A program made the position numbers and the translations under genes. From Aquitalea sp. (lineage in GTDB: Bacteria > Pseudomonadota > Gammaproteobacteria > Burkholderiales > Chromobacteriaceae), in NCBI GenBank assembly GCA_019232735.1, contig JAFANL010000135.1, positions 1 through 14,937 on the forward strand: 14,937 nt of DNA, written 5' to 3'. The notes below the pieces were generated by a model. That model did not search any database, was not told the DNA's origin, and saw nothing but the letters and a program-made list of their open reading frames with translations. Below, piece by piece: positions 13,156-14,937 of this stretch; the stretch's first letter is position 1, and every line of letters starts with the position of its first letter.

Positions 13156-14937
13156 TCAGGCTGCATGACGGAACTCCTGCACAAAGCGCGCCAGCCGTTC
13201 CCAGTCGATGGCGGCAGCCGGCATCGGCGCCGCAAAGTAATAGCCCTGCAGTTTGCCGCAGCCCATTTCCTGCAGGCGCGCCAGTTGCGCCGCGGTTTCC
13301 ACGCCTTCGGCCACCACGTCCAGCCCCAGTGCTTTTGCCAGCGCCAGAATGGCACGCACGATGGCAAACGATTCTTCCTTGCGGTCGACATCAAAGACAA
13401 AGCTCTGGTCTATCTTCAGCACATCAAAACGATAGCGGTGCAGATAGGACAGCGCAGAATAACCCGTGCCAAAATCATCCAGCGCCAGCTTGACCCCAAG
13501 GTCATGCAAGGCATGCATCACCGTGGCAGCGATGTCCGGCACATCGATCAGCGCGCTTTCGGTAATTTCCAGATGCAGGATGGATGCCGGCAGGTGGTAG
13601 CTGGCGATGATGCCGCGCATCCAGCTGACCAGTTCCGGGTCGTGGAAGTTGGCCGAGGACAGATTGATGTGCAGGGCGATGTCGCGTGACACACGAGCCT
13701 CGTCCAGCCAGCTGCGCAATTGCTTGCAGGCGGCATTGATCATGTAACGGTCCAGCCGCATGATCAGGCCGCTTTCCTCTGCCATCGGCAGGAATAATGC
13801 CGGCGAGATCAGGCCACGGCTGGGGTGCTGCCAGCGCACCAGTGACTCGAAACCCACCAGCTCGCCGCTGCGCGCGTCGATGAAGGGCTGGAAATAAGGC
13901 AGCAGCTGGTCGTCCACTTCCAGCGCCCGGCGCAGTTCGCTCTCCAGCGCCAGCTGGTCGGCCTGATTGATACGCAATTGGTGATTGAAAACGGTATAGC
14001 CCTGCCGCCCCTGCTGCTTGGTGCAGTACATGGCATGGTCGGCATCACGCAGCAGTTCTTCGGCCTTGTGGTAATGCTCGCGGTCGGCCAGCACCACCCC
14101 GACGCTGGCGGTGGAGAAGACCTCGCGGCCGGCCAGGATCACCGGGCGTTCGAATTCGCTGACGATGCGGCGGGCGATCATTTCGCAACTTTCCAGCGTT
14201 TCGGTGCCAAACAGCAGCACGGCGAATTCGTCCCCGCCCAGGCGGGCCAGGAAATCGTAATGACGCAGGCAGGAACGGATACGCGCCCCGGCCTCGTACA
14301 GCAGATGGTCGCCCGCCAGGTGGCCCAGGGTATCGTTCACCAGCTTGAAACGATCCAGGTCGATGAAGATGACACTGAAGCGTGAGCCATTGCCGGTCAG
14401 GTAACCCTCCCAGGCACGGCGCAAGGTCTTGGCAAAATAGCTGCGGTTAGGCAGCTTGGTCAGCGGATCATGCAGGCTGTCGAACTCCAGCTGGGCATTG
14501 ACGGCATCCAGTTCGCTGGTGCGCTCGCGCACGCGTTCTTCCAGTTCGGCATAGGCTTTTTGCAGGTCCTGCATGGCACGGACCCTGGCCAGGGCTGTGC
14601 CGATATTGTTGGCGACGAACTCCAGCACCTCCTGGTCGCGATAGCCGTAGATCACGTCGTCCTGATAGCTATGCACCGACAGCACGCCCAGCAGTTCGTG
14701 CCCGCAATACAAGGGCACGCCCAGCCAGCTATGCATCACCGGCACCTGCCCCTGCTCCGGCAGGCCGGGCAGAAAAGCGAGACGGTCCAGCAGCAAGGGA
14801 CGGCCGCTGTGCAATACCTGTTCTACATGCCCTTTGCCCGGCCGGCGCGCCTTGGGCATGGCCTGATAATCATCAGAACAATAGGGGAAGCTGAGCAGAT
14901 CGCTGTCCATATTGTACAGCGCCACCTGACAATTGCG
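13156..14937 (-). CDS. GAF-GGDEF-EAL cyclic-di-GMP signalling protein, 5'-truncated by the window edge
   Basis: A bifunctional cyclic-di-GMP enzyme candidate; the frame runs off the right edge, with 593 residues visible. Numbering starts at the codon complementary to 14923-14925. A partial GAF sensor domain covers 1-115 (WLGVPLYCGHELLGVLSVHS), followed by a coiled-coil linker (about 117-146). The GGDEF domain (148-312) has an intact GGDEF at 230-234 and an inhibitory I-site RxxD (Arg221-Asp224) exactly five residues before it. The EAL domain (325-585) has ESL with Glu360, Asn421, Glu453, Asp483/Asp484 (DDFGTG), Lys504, Glu540 and Gln560. All usual phosphodiesterase metal and catalytic residues are kept although the signature alanine is serine. 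Both activities look possible. The sensed signal is unknown. The missing N-terminus could hold more sensor domains. Confidence 0.94.
   Translation of the reverse strand, partial: RNCQVALYNMDSDLLSFPYCSDDYQAMPKARRPGKGHVEQVLHSGRPLLLDRLAFLPGLPEQGQVPVMHSWLGVPLYCGHELLGVLSVHSYQDDVIYGYRDQEVLEFVANNIGTALARVRAMQDLQKAYAELEERVRERTSELDAVNAQLEFDSLHDPLTKLPNRSYFAKTLRRAWEGYLTGNGSRFSVIFIDLDRFKLVNDTLGHLAGDHLLYEAGARIRSCLRHYDFLARLGGDEFAVLLFGTETLESCEMIARRIVSEFERPVILAGREVFSTASVGVVLADREHYHKAEELLRDADHAMYCTKQQGRQGYTVFNHQLRINQADQLALESELRRALEVDDQLLPYFQPFIDARSGELVGFESLVRWQHPSRGLISPALFLPMAEESGLIMRLDRYMINAACKQLRSWLDEARVSRDIALHINLSSANFHDPELVSWMRGIIASYHLPASILHLEITESALIDVPDIAATVMHALHDLGVKLALDDFGTGYSALSYLHRYRFDVLKIDQSFVFDVDRKEESFAIVRAILALAKALGLDVVAEGVETAAQLARLQEMGCGKLQGYYFAAPMPAAAIDWERLARFVQEFRHAA

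Noticed and set aside
1..14937. Mobile elements, CRISPR arrays, prophage or anti-phage systems
   Set aside because: No transposase, integrase, terminal repeats, regularly spaced repeats or defence-type genes are present; gene content is that of core genome.

Overview
The window reads as chromosomal DNA of a GC-rich betaproteobacterium. Gene content suggests the order Neisseriales, family Chromobacteriaceae (Vogesella/Aquitalea/Chromobacterium type). This placement is inferred from protein character (adjacent bioH and bioC, PBP2-RodA pair, beta-type 6S RNA candidate) and was not tested by database search. No insertion sequence, prophage, CRISPR array or clear sign of recent transfer is visible. 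Both window edges cut genes.

Layout. (1) 1-2624, plus strand: the 3' part of mrdA (PBP2) overlapping rodA, the elongasome synthase pair. (2) 2799-3683, plus strand: a sterol desaturase/fatty acid hydroxylase family membrane protein, whose 3' end overlaps the convergent azlD. (3) 3637-6683, minus strand: marC, then an AraC-type regulator, then a three-gene operon (GFA-family zinc protein, azlC, azlD) joined by ATGA stop/start overlaps. Two nearly identical 18-bp elements with a CAAG-N6-CAAG core lie 52 bp before the GFA gene and 55 bp before the regulator gene. They look like regulator binding sites for self-control and control of the exporter operon. (4) 6865-7438, plus strand: a periplasmic copper chaperone (PCu(A)C) with a classical terminator. 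(5) 7439-7750: a gene-free stretch holding a minus-strand 6S RNA (ssrS) candidate. (6) 7751-9136, plus strand: a SelT/SelW/SelH-like CxxC protein and dinB (DNA polymerase IV). (7) 9157-13087, minus strand: bioH, bioC, a GNAT acetyltransferase and a patatin-like lipoprotein in one probable transcription unit ending at a terminator, then a glutathione S-transferase. (8) 13156-14937, minus strand: a GAF-GGDEF-EAL cyclic-di-GMP protein running off the right edge.

Functional links. mrdA and rodA act together in side-wall peptidoglycan synthesis. azlC and azlD form the two subunits of a branched-chain amino acid exporter and are probably controlled by the neighbouring AraC protein. bioH and bioC carry out the two ends of the pimeloyl-ACP methyl ester route to biotin: BioC methylates malonyl-ACP to start the chain and BioH removes the methyl group when it is finished. 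The 6S RNA would be a global growth-phase regulator of sigma-70 RNA polymerase. The most notable observations are the paired AraC-type elements, the 6S RNA candidate and a 15-bp tandem duplication at the dinB stop codon. I found no clearly new multi-gene system; most of the window is ordinary core genome.
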